Positions 12,266-25,605 of a DNA stretch of 64,000 nucleotides are shown here, one piece after another. The stretch's first letter is position 1. Every line of letters starts with the position of its first letter. Position numbers and translations under genes: made by a program. Location: contig CM059587.1 of assembly GCA_030407085.1 (NCBI GenBank), positions 23,471,001 to 23,535,000 on the forward strand. Reading direction: 5' to 3'. The stretch is from Trichopria drosophilae. Its lineage: Eukaryota > Arthropoda > Insecta > Hymenoptera > Diapriidae. Below the pieces are notes generated by a model. It searched no databases. It saw nothing but the letters and a program-made list of their open reading frames with translations, and was not told the DNA's origin.

Positions 12266-13379
12266 AGTAATAGCCACGCTCATTTTATGCTTGTGATATT
12301 CGTAAATTAAAGCTAAAAATATTATAAAAAAATTCAAAGATGGAGAAAACTTGGACTATGTTTAAAGAATAGTACAAAATTTATTTAGAAATCAATATTG
12401 ATTTTTATAAATATAGGAAAATACTTCTAATATATTGTATACAGTTCGTTCGTGTGTGCTTAGCAAAATTTGTATAAACATTTTTTAAGTATCTTTTCAA
12501 TATATTTGGGGACGTCTGTAATTATATAAAATAGCTTACAACAAGATAAAATTCTAGTCAACTTTTCTTTCAGTTTTCAAAACAAAACGTTTTTAGTAGT
12601 AGCAAATATTATCTCGGGAATCTCTTAAGCCACTTCGTTTTGAAATATCCGAATCCAGAAAAAATAAAATATTGATTAATCTTTGTTACATTGAAAAAAT
12701 AAGAAGACTTTTAAAAAATCATAACATCGCAAATTACAAAACTGATACTGAAATATACAGGTTTTGTGCAAATTTTAGAAGAAAATATTAGTTTAGTAAT
12801 GTTCCATGTCCACACAAATGTGGGAGGAAAGTTTGACTCTAATCAATGTGTATCTCTTTAGTCTTATATTCAGAGTAACTGACATTGAAAATGAACCATT
12901 ACACTTTTTGGAATGATCGCTCTACCACTTTTACTTTGGAATAAAAATTTCACTATAAAAGAATTAGAGAACAACATTGCATGACATTATAGTATGATCT
13001 TAAAGACTCACATCGATACATCGAGATATAAATGGACCAAGAACTCAAGAACAACATTCATCGATTACTTAGAATCTTTTATTTACAATTTTTCAACCAA
13101 TCGTCTCCCACAGCATAAATCATTGTGGGCCATCGGATTCAACAGCATTTCTATATATCGTTTGTTAACGAGTTAGAAACAATGCCGATATTAAGCAATA
13201 ACTTATCATTCTAGAGCTAATTTTGTACTCATCATCAAACGTTAATCAGTCAAATCTATTAAGGAAACAAGAATAAATTACACCATACTTTTTATTGTTT
13301 TAATAAAAGGGAAGTCAAATGTCGTAAAGGTCATATAATAGTTGCGGATCCCGAATAATGTATCTGGTTCAGTAATTAT
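12266..13379. other. AT-rich intergenic DNA, no gene seen
   Basis: Low-complexity spacer. Nothing recognisable beyond short chance ORFs. Confidence 0.4.
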
Positions 13380-14560
13380 TTATAAATATGTGTTGGTCGT
13401 ATAGAACGAGTGAATGTTTGGAGATTGGCAGATTAAGTCGAGCACGATGGGATCGAACTTACGGAGACCTTAGCGAGTACCAGGGTCTTATTTCGATGGC
13501 GCCTTTGTCAAGCATATTTTCGATCGATGGCTTATCGATTCTTGCGTCATCTATCAATTATTTATTTATCCTTTACTCAATGTACGGCCTCATTATGGAA
13601 GTCATCGATTTTTCTGACGTCTGTTGCGAAACCCAATTTTCTCGTACGTGAATTTCGCAATTGGCCGTTCTCTCGATAATTTCGCGAGTAGTTCTCAAAT
13701 CCCTGCTTGCTGAAAGAAAAGGGCCCAAACGGACATATAAAGTAAACTTTGATTGGATATGGGTATTAGCCAATCCCATGAGCAGAAGATTGTTCATGAA
13801 ATTTTTATACGATGCCCGGGGGCGTTCTTTTTCAATTACGAAAAGGAAACGGTTACCACCTTAACAGTCCTGAAATCGAACGGAGAAGGCATCAATCGGG
13901 TCATGAGCGTAATAACACATCAGTTCGAACGTACCATATAGGAACAATGCAATGTGCAATTACCGGGTGCAACGTGACCGCACGCTTATCGGATCCTAGT
14001 GATTTTTTCTGGTACGCCGTTCCGCGTTGCGACGATTATTGCCGAATGTAGCAGTAACGACTGCATTAAATGGTAGGAAGTCAAGCTTCTATTCAGTCTT
14101 GTAAACTAATCAAAAGCGATACGCGAAACACTTAATTGCGGAAACTATTACATGCTTCGCTTTTATTGCATCTACAACATCGTTAGAAAGTACATATACT
14201 TGTACGGGATAAAACGATAAATATTTAATCAAGATGTAAAATTGTTTATTGACCATTTACCTCTCCTCGGAATATCAGAGCGAATTCGAGCTATTATGGG
14301 AGATGGAGCAATTGAATCCTTCAAATATTTATTTGAGAGGATACTTAACGTTGGACATTATCATTTCTTACTCAATTTACTCTATCTATTGTTTATTTAT
14401 TCTTTTCGATATGTGCGGAATATTTCGTTGGTTGGTAGCAACAAGGTTCTATTTCGTTGCAACAATAAAGACGGTATACATATTCGATTGCACTATGGTA
14501 CCAAAAAAGGTTCTACTTCGAGAGGATAACTTTTCAAATTTAGTTTGGTAACCATATGCA
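13380..14560. other. GC-richer island, possible conserved non-coding DNA
   Basis: Base composition is visibly less AT-rich than the flanks, with CpG-containing words (CGATCGATGG, TTCGCG, CGTTCCGCG). Several short overlapping ORFs occur on both strands (longest 100 codons), but none has a convincing start, splice sites or a family signature. Stop-free stretches in several frames follow from the raised GC. A 20-base motif at 13953-13972 is shared with element B at 9086-9105. It could be regulatory DNA, an untranslated exon, or an old transposon. Confidence 0.3.
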
Positions 14561-16659
14561 ACCTAATTGTAAGTCAAGATATGAAATATGGAGCTCTTTA
14601 AACAATCTTTTCATTTGCGTGGAATAATCCGGCTCGAACGACCACATTGGACAGATTACTGCAGTTTAAAGACTTTTTCTCAGTCTGAAGTGTTGAAATA
14701 GATGTAAACAAAAAAATATATTTTTGATTTGATTTTTTTTGCATCAATTAGAGACAACACTTTTGTTGGGCAGTTATACATTTTTCGCGTGACTTTCCGT
14801 CGAAAGGGCAAGATCGTTTCTAAAAGAAAATTAGAAGTAGGGAGAAGAAGGCACGTCTCTTACAAACATAGTGACAGCGGAAATAATATGATGGTGTGTT
14901 TACATTTAATGACTCATATTGAATTCAAATGATATTTTAAAATAATAACTTTGCAAAAATACATCAATCGAACAATTATCACCTCACTCTCCTTTAATAA
15001 TTTTTTTGCTTTCTTTATATTTTTATTAATAAATTTTTTCTTGCTATTCGTATTGCCTGTTGTCAATTGTCTTTTAACAATAAATGTTCTTAACGCAACT
15101 TCTGCATAAACATTCTAAAGTTTATTGATCATAGATAAGACATACATACCATTTACATTAAAAGCATTGCCAAGACTACTATTTAAAAAGTAAAACCAAC
15201 TAAAAATCAAAGTTCTACCAGATCTTACTATAGATATTAAAACCAACTATTTCGTTTTTTTCCTTCCGTTTGACAGAATTTTCGACTGCTGAGAAACTAA
15301 ACATGTTCTGGACATTGTTGATCGACACAAATGCTACGATAATTACAATTACGTGTGGAGAAATCCAATTTGCAATTACTACATATTCATAAATTGATAT
15401 ATATATATATATAAGGATCTAAAATTTATCGTCAATCAGTAAGCGTAATCGTAGTAACGTTTCCTATCGCAATATGTGGCAAACATTTCAAGCAACATGC
15501 GTGCGGTCGCGAATTTTTTGCCCCATAATCGATTGGACTTCTCAGTTTTCGACGAAATGTTTCCATATCAATTTGCGTGTTGCCGCAATTTGATTGTAGC
15601 ATTTTTATAAATATTATGCAACTTCTATATTATTTTTCATACAAGTTTTTTCCATTTTCTTGCGAATTACATATTGCATAATCCAGTGTAAGGTTCACAT
15701 TTCATTGGTTCACATTTCACTGGTTCATGTTTCTATACGGGCAAGTCCACAGAACTTTTGATTTCATTACAAAATTTAATTTAAGGTTCAACTCGGAAAT
15801 TTATCATATACCACTGTGGGACAATTTTTTTCATCAATACATTATTTCATATGCGATTTTTTACGGGTTTTGAGATCGCTGAATATCATTTTGAATTCAA
15901 AAGTTAAAAAATACTACACCGTATAACAAGAAATCGCTACTTGAAAAACAGCATTTTAATTATGCGTGGGATATATTGCTTAACACTTATCGTGACTAAT
16001 AACTTTATATATCTTTTTTGTGGCCTTTTCTAAACTATAATCATTCTGCCCACACTGGAAATACAGATTTACTGTTGAAGAATTTATTCTCTAAGAAAGT
16101 ATATTATGCATTTAAGATGTCGTAAATGGAGAACAGGTAATCGAATTAAGACAAGGCCCTAGCATTTAACAAAAAACTTTAGTACAGGTAAAAATTTAAA
16201 GTATCATGGTAAAGTGATAGTGTTGATGAGAAATTTTCCTATTTGAATACAGCTAAGTTTTTGGGAGACATCTTCCGAAATTGCAACAACAGGCACATAG
16301 TTAATTACTGATAGTTGATAACGCACACAGACATCGAAATCATTGAAGATTTTTAAAAACTATAAGATTATAATTTATTAACGCTATTTTCTTATTTATA
16401 AATATTTCTGGCGGCAAAACCTTCTTTATAATAGACCCAATGACGTCTAAGAAGACACACACTTGGATCTAATTAGTATTGAACAAAATATCAAATAGTA
16501 TGGAATCAACAGATCTTGATGTAAAATTGATCGCTTTTTCAAATTCTGCTTTTAATAACAATGGAAGGGGTACTCAAATTACACCGTATATCGATCATGT
16601 CAAATAAGAAAATAAATTTTATTAAAGACTCAAAACATTATGTTTGTAATTTCTCAGCT
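14561..16659. other. AT-rich intergenic DNA with minor tandem repeats
   Basis: Contains a (TA)n run near 15395-15412 and a three-copy 15-bp repeat at 15692-15735, entered separately. No gene is supported. Confidence 0.4.
15692..15735. repeat. 15-bp tandem repeat, about three copies
   Basis: Units GGTTCACATTTCATT, GGTTCACATTTCACT and GGTTCATGTTTCTA lie head to tail. The third is diverged. Confidence 0.75.
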
Positions 16660-17330
16660 ACCCATTTTCATTATAACATATTCAAAAATTTAAGATGGCC
16701 GCTCAAAACTGGTGTCTGAAGTAATTATTTTAGTAAAGTTTTGTGTAAAATAATAATAAAAGGTGTAAAATATTCGCCTAATGAATCAAATCTTTAAAAA
16801 TGTCCGATATCGATAAAATTTAGTTCTCACATAATTTAGGGGTCTCCGAGTACAAACTTAAAATTATGTTTCAAAAATAAAAAATGGCAGATCTAATATG
16901 ACAGTCAACAATTTAAATCCCAATGATTCATAATCACGAATTTTAAATACCTGCCCGCATTTTTTACAAAAATGGTATAAATTTTCGAAAATTTTACCGA
17001 CATATTAGATCCGCCAATTTCCATTTCGAAAATTTGCCTGCGGATTCGTAATCAAAAACCTGAAGAACACCCTATACTCATTTCTACATAAATTTATAAA
17101 AATTATGAATTTTTTACCGGCATATTGCTATTCTGTCATCAGATTCGTAATCGGGGATGATAAAAACCTTCTTGTACCAATTAGTGTATAAAAATATTCA
17201 TTTTCAAAAATATAAGAAAAATAATAAAATTTTCTTGAGAATGACTCCATTTTGAACGCGCCATATTTAATTTGACGAGTCAGCGACAGAAGTACGATTC
17301 AATTAGATGATGAATTTAAGAAAATACCAC
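16660..17330. repeat. Decayed dispersed repeat (GATTCGTAATC / CGCCATTTTG vocabulary)
   Basis: Recurrent phrases (GATTCGTAATC at about 17042 and 17143, ATCCGCCAATTT, GACATATTAGATCCGCC, ACCGGCATATT) are spaced 80-110 bases apart, suggesting an eroded internal tandem structure. The same vocabulary occurs in the arms of the inverted repeat at 47116-47877. Non-coding repetitive DNA. Confidence 0.4.
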
Positions 17331-17839
17331 ATTTGGTCATTCTGGGTGATTAAAAAAAGAACTGCAGATATTAAAAAATTGACTTCCGATTCAGAAAAAC
17401 CACTCCTGAAAATGAGATATGCAGGTTGGGTATCAAATTGCGGACGACCCGTAAACTCGATAGTTCAGATAGTTTAGATAACCTGATCAGAGATAGTAGG
17501 GTTTTTGATCGTGAAGTGCGGGTTTATAGCACATACGAATTTTGGTACCCACCTGACTCACATAAAAATGTATTAGAAGACAACTTATGCTATTCGTTGA
17601 GGAACTGGTTAATTACTGGTCCTTCATTAGATGTAGATGGGCATTTATAATATTCATGTCCTAATACATAATAAATATTTTAATACAACAGTTCAAAGTT
17701 GTGGATTTATACATTTGAAATGATGTGTAAAATATTTGCATGAATTTGAACCATAGATTTAACTATAAAACAAATCGGAACATAGATTCATCCACTACCA
17801 TCCGCCTAAACTTTTCTTGAATGAAGTACTCTTTTGTGA
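17331..17839. other. Intergenic DNA with an unsupported 74-codon ORF
   Basis: The plus ORF at 17426-17650 is polar and less biased than most noise ORFs here (it includes RDSRVFDREVRVYSTYEF), but it has no family signature and no exon context. It borders the decayed repeat at 16.66-17.33 kb and is not claimed as a gene. Confidence 0.3.
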
Positions 17840-18335
17840 ATGAAAAGCCATTGCGATTTCCGTGGCGCCTTCTCAGACTCCATTTCAGGTAATTTATATT
17901 GTGCTTCGGTTATGCGCTTTCAGAAAAGGAAGGCGAGAAAAAGTCTCCAGTGTCGCCTTTTGCGACAGAAACGATCTGGATCGAAGAAACACAAAACGTC
18001 TCTGGGGCAATTCCGGTTTCTTTTCGTCGAATAAACTTCCTGCGAGTGCCTCGCCAGCTGCTCGAGGTGGATGCACCTACTTACATCAACACATAACTGG
18101 ACTGCTCTTACGAGGCCGAGGACCTTTTGCCCGAGAAACGACATATTTACAAAAAAGAGGGAAAAAATTTGGCGAAAGAAAATCTTACTGGGACGCGCGA
18201 AAAGAATTTACGGCGAGGATAAAAATATATCTTATTCTTGGATGTTCGGTATTCTCCAACAATTTCGACGTTTCCCTTTTTCTGTGCTTTACATTGCCAT
18301 GGATTCACAAAAATTCGTCATCGTCAAATGATTAA
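17840..18335. other. GC- and CpG-rich island, possible regulatory DNA or untranslated exon
   Basis: About 500 bases with markedly higher GC than the flanks. ORFs overlap in all three plus frames (longest 157 codons, 17862-18335) and on the minus strand. Simultaneous openness in many frames is what raised GC produces. The translations are arginine- and serine-rich with no recognisable domain. Best read as a conserved non-coding or promoter-like island, not as a protein gene. Confidence 0.3.
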
Positions 18336-18459
18336 AGCGTAAGATTATAATATTTGAGAATTTTACCAGGTGAATTTTGGAACACGGAAAGAGTTTTTGT
18401 TGGAAGAATGACTAAAGTCAATTGAATGTGCCGTGTAACCTCAGAGAAATTTGTAATAT

Positions 18460-19381
18460 AGGGGAAGGCGGGGCGAAGCGGTGAGGATTTTGTCCATGAA
18501 TCATATCTCTCCTTGAATTTCGTATTTAGGATGATGCAAAGTATCATTTGATAGGTAATTTCATAGTCAATATTTACATGCATGTTACGTACCGTAGATT
18601 TGTTTTACAGTTGGCCAGCTATGGCCAATCTAAAAAAACTTAAAAAACACGATGCGAAGCGGCGATACCGGGGTGAAGTGGCGAATCCTTAATTTTAGAG
18701 GTCTCTGAGACGACTATCATAAAATTAAGTGCAAGTCATAATCTTTTAAGTTATTATTGTTTATTTTAATAAAAGTAAAATTTATACGTTGGTGGTATAA
18801 ACCTCTTCAGATATATCAAAGTTTCCAACAATAGTAAAAAAAAGAAATTGCATCTTCGGAAGCTTTGAATACTCGTATTATATCAGGATCACATATTTGA
18901 ACTTCGTCTGTAGTTACTCAATGCATTCATCAAAAGGGAATTCTAAATGAAAAAATTATCACGGAATAGAAACATCTGAGAAAAAATTTCGCTGCTTCAC
19001 CTAAAAGTATCATTTGGACTTCCAGGTACGATATCTCATTATAACCCACAAAAAAGGAACAATGCATGTTTTATAAACATGTCCAAAAAATATACTTTTA
19101 AAATAAATATATAAATAATGATTATTAAACTGCCGAAATGAAAATATTGACCAATCTGAGAACAAAGTACAAAAAAATGTCTAGAAATTTTTGTTTAAAA
19201 ATTACATTTCTCGCTCCCAAAGGTAGCTAAGAGAACAAGAAATTAAATATCATGCCTCAAAATGTGAAAAATGGTGTAAACAAAGAAACCGCATATGATA
19301 TTTTACAATCAGTATGTTCATAATGGAAATATTTCAGATTCGCCACTTCGCTCCGTTCATTGCTTCGCCCCGTCTTTCCCT
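18460..19381. mobile_element. Non-autonomous TIR DNA transposon (about 920 bp)
   Basis: The left end reads GGGGAAGGCGGGGCGAAGCG (18461-18480). The right end reads, inverted, as GGGAAAGACGGGGCGAAGCA (ending 19380). A subterminal inverted pair, GAAGTGGCGAATC near 18675 and its complement near 19336, confirms the element. The GAAGCGGCGA vocabulary recurs inside (18655, 18990). There is no transposase ORF, so it is non-autonomous. The superfamily is not assigned because no clear target-site duplication can be read. Confidence 0.65.
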
Positions 19382-22300
19382 ATTTATTAATAAATGTTGA
19401 TGTAGAAAAATATAAACTTTAAAATAAAAGTGCAATAAAAATATGATAATATAATAATAATAATGAATAGGTGTAATCGGTCGGATTCTAACAAATTAAA
19501 CAAATTAAATTCGGCTTATGTCCCACCATTGAGAAATCTAGTTTAATGATAAAATAATAATAATATGAATAAAAATGAAAGCTTGTAAGAGAAACCCACC
19601 TTAGAAATATCGTCTAAAATGTGAACAATACCTGACATACTTATTGTCAGATAACATTTTGTTTTAATTATTGATTAATTAGTTAACACTGCTTTTTCAT
19701 TCGATAGGTAGTTAATAAAACCAGAATGTTGCTGAAGCCATATATATGTGGAATTGCCATAGTTACTCAATAGATGCGCTTAGGTAAATGTTTCTCATAA
19801 ATACCAGGCGTCTTTTAATTAATAGATTAATTAATATTATTGATATGAAACACACTTGTTACATTATATTGCCATTAGCTTGATTATTTGTTTTACAACG
19901 CATTGAAATATTATGTTTTTAAATTGTAGTTGTACTTTCATCCGTTAGGTATTTGTAGTAAGTTCTTACAATAATATGGGACTATTGAAACCTAAATAAC
20001 AATGGGAGCTTGAGGTGTTGTGAGTCATAGGTAATTCTTAGACAGCGACATCTTTCGGCATTTTTCAGAAGTTTGAGGTTCGTTACAATAATTGTTAAAA
20101 TTGATTTTCATTTTAACCTAACTTTTCAGCTATAATTCATTAAGTACACACCCATTCCGAGTCTCTCTTCATGTAATGTGTTTTAAAAAGGGCCCCAAAA
20201 GTTTCATGACCAATTTAGTTTATAATATTTTTTATAAATTTTTAAACGAATTGCAAAGGTAAATATGTACAAATTAAACGTTAGGCCATGAAATTTCCAC
20301 GTACACTTTTATTATTGCATGAACATATAATGTGTTGATAATTATCGGTCCATTTTGAATGGATACGGTTTTGGAAGTTAGGAGACACTATTTTTATTAT
20401 GCATTTCGCAATATTCATGCATTTTATAAATCTGCCTTGGAATATTGGAATAAACTTGGATATTTGTCATGAATTTTATTATTTTTATTTATTTTCTATT
20501 TACCAAGCTGTATCTTAAGTATGTGGTTGAACCAAGTAAACGAATGATCGACGAAAAATAAAATTTATATTATAAATGCATTAGTGGAGAAGCAATACGG
20601 TGATTCGCACGCACGATGAATAATTGCTAAAATAGGTCATGTTTATGGTTTTTAAGTTGAGTCTCACAACTCTTTTTCTCGTGTATTTGAATTCTAAGAA
20701 CTTTTCATTCTCAGCAATTTTTTAACAAAACTCAGTTTCTAAGATAGGTCATCCGGAGTTTATCAAAGAAATTTTTATTGAGTGCGCCATTTTGTGGCCG
20801 CTACAATGATGTGCGATATAAAACTAAAATTTTTTTCTTAAAAATCAAGTATTTCGACCACCTTTGTATACATTTAAATGTCTCGAAAGAAATTGATAAG
20901 GCTACTATATTATATTTACAAATTTGTTGGCAAGTTTTTTAAAGATTGGAGCTATATTGAAATTTCTAATGGCTGAAACTCAATTTTGACCTCGAAATCT
21001 TGAAGAGCGACTTTGAACTTTTTAGAATACGTACCTTTCAATTTTGTTCAACTTCGATTTTAATACGAAATGCTTGCTTAAAATTGAAGTTAAAAAAGTG
21101 TCCTCTGGGTGTTAATGGGTTAACTAACAGTGGTCTAATTGGCGCATTTATGCAATGAGATTTCGGAGTTTTCACTTTAAGGATTTTAGAGATTTCACCT
21201 CATAAAGATTGACACTGCATCCCGTGATGACTGAGTTTTTACTAATTACTAGAATTAGAATTCACTCTTTCACTAGGAGTGGCTAAATTTTCACTCCAAG
21301 GAATTTCCAGAGTGAATCATTAAAGACTTTATAATCAAAAAAATATTTTTTTGTGCAACTTGTTAAATAAAAAAAAGTTTGTTCTTATGTTCAAAATTTC
21401 AGTCTGTTTCGTAACCGAAGTCTACTCTATTGATTGTATCCTTTCTTCTTCGTTACTTCAATCCTTTGATTTCGATTAGCTCACGTGTTTGACTTGTACA
21501 TGAACTAGCATCGATTACGAGCTGCATGACAAGATATTGATACTGCTGCAATTTTGCATAACACGACACAGATTAAAAAAATGATTGTGCGGGGTTCCGC
21601 AAAACCCTGCGGCACTAGTCGATATGCAATTGCATGCGAAATGCCCTCGTGTGAAAGGTTCACCTGCAACCACAAATTAGACCAAGCTTGAATTTTGATC
21701 ATGTGGCTCTTAGGCAGTCGTTCTAATTTTACGAGCTGGCGAGTGGCAAGATCGTCTGTCTGGCGGATATTATTTAACCCGAACCACGAGTCGAATTCCC
21801 AAGTGAAAAAGAGCTGCGTTTTAGATTGTTTCTGGTATATAATAGTTGAAGTTATGCTTCTGTTTAATCTCTCTTTGTACAGTCGATCCCTTATTCAATC
21901 GATTGTTGATGAAGTTCAAGAACGCAGTAGTTATTGTTGAAGTGAGTTCAAGGTGTCTGCGAAGTTTCAAGATAAATTCCAATTAGCTTACTATTCTAAG
22001 AGAATTCTTTGAATATTTGTTAACATGAAAAGGATGATTACAAAAAATTATGTATGATTGGATATGGATCATAGTCATGCTGCAGTTGGAAAATATCGAA
22101 ATTCAAAAACGGTGATTTAGAAAAATACCACCTTGCGAAACACTCTTTAAAATGATAAAAATATAGAACGCCATTCATAGTTAGAATATACTCCTGATTT
22201 CCCTCTTCGCTTGCGACAAACGCGACAAAAAGCGACATCTCATTTTGATTAATGCCGTGAATATTCAACATATGTAAACTCATATACATGATGGTCAAAA

Positions 22301-23879
22301 TGAATATAAGAATAACATGAAGGTTTATGAAAGTTCTCCAAGTCAATACAAAGAAATGTAAAGCATGTACTTACGTAATTTTATTATTTTATTATAAGCA
22401 GTTAAAATGTTGCGTATGAATATTTCCATTGAAGCAATTTTTTTTACCTAATCTTTGAATTATAAGGAAACAGGAGCTTTTATTTAAAAATCCTTTAAAG
22501 TAGATAACAGAGTGCAACAGTCTGAAAGACCTTTTTTTACAGGAGTGGCGCTTGTAATTTTGTAATTCAAACTCCTATAAAAATCTTTCCTGGTGGGCAC
22601 ATACTTTTACTACGCATCATTTTAGTGTTCAACAATATCCACCTCAACATGTAAGCATAAAGAAAACTATAAAGAAAACATAAGTTATTGTATAAATAAT
22701 CTTACGAGATGTATTGTAAAAAAAACCATTCTCCATAATTGAGGATTATTATAGTTATAGGCAAACCCTGAAATCGAGTGTTTGTTTCTTATTTGGATAG
22801 CACTGAAGCTGTCAAAAATAATTCAAGTTATTATCCAATAATTTCAAAAAGTTATGGCGGCGCAAAGAAAAATAAAATTGGTTGTGGTAATTAAGTGCAC
22901 ATATTTTTGGGATTCAAATAATATAAAATTGGCTTTATATGATGACGTTTCTCATTTTAAGTATACATACTAATATTTAATGCGTTTTTGTATTTTTACG
23001 AGTTTGTTCTTCTAACAAAGGTTTTGAAGACAGGTTACACTTATGTTAACGATATTCTATAAATTAAATATCCTATATTTTATTAAATAGGTCTCACAGA
23101 ACATCTGAAAGTTTACTAAAATAGTAAAATACATATAATCCGCAGTCTGTTGTATGTGATAGTAAAATTTCATATAGAAATTAATTTTTCTCCATGTAGT
23201 TATTGCTATATTGCTCTTTCTTCTTCTAAATTATGTTTCTTACTATTTATGATTCCCCTATTTCGGTCAGTAACAAATAATGTGTTTTTTATTTAGTCGA
23301 AACAAATGGTTTATCATTGAAGATATTTCTGACAAACAAAGCACCCAAAACAGGATCTTTTGTATGCAAGACATATAACTTAGATTTGTAGTCCAAACAG
23401 AACTTGGTCGTCGCCGAAGCACATTTTTTTCAAAACGGAATATTAATCAGTAATTTGCAAACATTTGGATTGGATGGTCATGTACTTTAAAAAAAGAATA
23501 AAAGACACTCAGATAAGAAATATTGTATAAACATTTAAATAAAGCATTCTTAAAAGAGAAGAAAACAAAGGGAATCTACGAGTGAAAGGGGTGAAAGATA
23601 ATAATTTAACGAACCAAAGTTAAATGGAAGGAAATGGTAATTATCAAGAAAATTTGTTTTATATTTTGTAAGTAGTAGAATCCTGGTATTGATAATCTAG
23701 TAAAAAAATTCGAACTTTGGCCTTTTTCTAGGTTTGTTATGAAGATTAAAGATCATAGTTAGTATAATAGAAGTAACCGAAATGTAATACGAACGAAAGT
23801 TTTGCTAATCGTTGTATTTCCACAGGAGAAATTAAATGTTTTATGATTAAAAATTATTGAAACGAAAATATTATAATAT
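19382..23879. other. AT-rich intergenic DNA, no gene supported
   Basis: Long AT-rich spacer. Near 21.18-21.33 kb there are scattered TTTCACTC and AGAGTGAA words, shared with the array at 56.9-57.3 kb. The minus ORF at 22038-22346 (102 codons) is hydrophobic, with one possible membrane segment and no family signature. Overlapping ORFs near 21.5-21.9 kb sit in a slightly GC-richer patch. Confidence 0.35.
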
Positions 23880-24350
23880 AATTAAAGAGGGTGACGTAAA
23901 AAGACGCCTTTTACAACCGTTCCATTCACACAAAGAAGCGATACTATGGTAGCGTAATTCCGGTTGGGTATATCCGAGCGTGAAACACAATTCTTTCGTC
24001 GCCAAAGAAGAAACGCGTGAATTACGAATTTTATTTCCGGACTGGTTGATCGCATTTAAAGTAGAAAAAAAGAAACTAAAATATACATAGCAGCAAAAAT
24101 ATCTCGAATCCACCGAAGCGAATGAGAATTTCGATCATCTCGCTCTCACCCTTTCTTTCTTCGTCTCGTTGTTTCTACTTTAGGCAGGACCTGAAAAGAG
24201 GAATTATGAGTTTCACCGGTTGCGTTTCTTTGTGTAAATTTTTTTCCAGTTAATTCGCGAAATCGAATAAAACTTTCGGAAAGTAAACACTGCAGAAATC
24301 TTTTAGGGTCGAAGAAAGCGAAACCATTTTTGTTTCGGATGAATGACAAT
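23880..24350. other. GC-richer island, possible conserved non-coding DNA
   Basis: A 470-base patch of balanced composition between AT-rich flanks, with CpG words (TTCCGGTTGGG, AAACGCGTGAATTACG). Only short ORFs of unknown type on the minus strand. No splice-flanked exon is evident. Confidence 0.28.
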
Positions 24351-25248
24351 AAGGTTCTATTTACAGTTTTACGCTGCGTGGATCTGGGTCAATATCCGTC
24401 TTCATTTGATGCAGAGCCAAAAAGAATAAGCTTCCATCAGGAAAATTAAACTGATGAATTTATTTAAATGATTTTAAACTGCGTATTGTTTCTTCGAGGG
24501 ATATAAACCTGTTAAGCATAATTTCAACATCACGAGCATCTTACGTAGTGATGTTCACTATTTTGAAAAAACTTGGTATTTTATGACGTCATAACAAAAC
24601 ATTGCTTCACAAGATGAATCAATTAATGGCACTTGAAACTTAATAGGTGAAGTTTGACTAGTTTGAACTATCTGTGGTGCTGGTATGATAGTCGCATGTC
24701 ATCCATTTCATAAAAATTTAAGATTTGAGAAAATTTCCGAATTAATTTACTATTTTCCACCTAATAATATGGATTATTCAATTGGTCATTGAAGATGCTC
24801 ACTCATTCAATGAAATGCGACAGTTTTCACCACGCTTATGATATATTATACTTAAATTAGTAGCCTTTATGCTAGTGACATTTGAGAAGGGGTCATCGAA
24901 CTAATTTTGTTAAAACAAAGTATTGAAATCGGAGTCTTTTAATCCAAACAATTAACAATAAGAAAATGCTATCAGTTGTTAATAGAATTATTAATATCCT
25001 TATAAACTGACGATACAATTAAAAAAAACTAAATACCGGCATTCTTATAAATATTATTTAATAGTTACATTTTTCCTTAAAATTATAATAATAAAAGGAC
25101 CTTATTTTGACGCGAAAACCTAACTTTTTCTTATTTATTTAAATAATGGCGTATAATAAAAAATCGACTTATTTTTAGTAATTTTTATCGTGCATGGGAA
25201 GTTACCCAGTGGCACTACAATGACACAATAGTACATTTTAATTTAGCG
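24351..25248. other. AT-rich intergenic DNA, no gene seen
   Basis: Nothing recognisable. Confidence 0.4.
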
Positions 25249-25605
25249 GGTGTAAAATGGCCATTTCACGAGCCACGTATTTGATAGGGACTTTGCTAAA
25301 TCATCATTTATAAAAATGGCCGTTTTTACACCTACGGAATCGAAAAATATTGTTCGCACCACGAATGTACGGCTTATACGGCAGTTCCTCGTCCCATGTA
25401 CTATTTCGTACCAAGGGCAAAAAACAGAGTTTTACACCTCAGGCGATGATTGCTTGCTCGAGGGACGGTGTGAGGCGTGAATTCTACGCCCGTGGCACGA
25501 ACAATATTTTTCTATTCATAAGGGTTAAAAATGGCCATTTTTACAAACCATGACTTATCAAGAACCCTATTTAATACGTGTATCGTGAAATGGCTATTTT
25601 ACACC
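25249..25605. mobile_element. Foldback / long-TIR MITE (357 bp)
   Basis: Two 115-base arms, 25249-25363 and 25491-25605, are inverted copies of each other beginning GGTGTAAAATGGCCATTTCA. The arms also hold an internal AAAATGGCCxTTTTTA block and end at GAAAAATATTGTTCG. The loop is 127 bases of GC-richer unique sequence. No ORF with a transposase signature. Target-site duplication not resolved. Confidence 0.75.

Noticed and set aside
22038..22346. 102-codon minus ORF considered as an odorant-receptor fragment
   Set aside because: One possible membrane segment but no odorant-receptor motif and no neighbouring exons.
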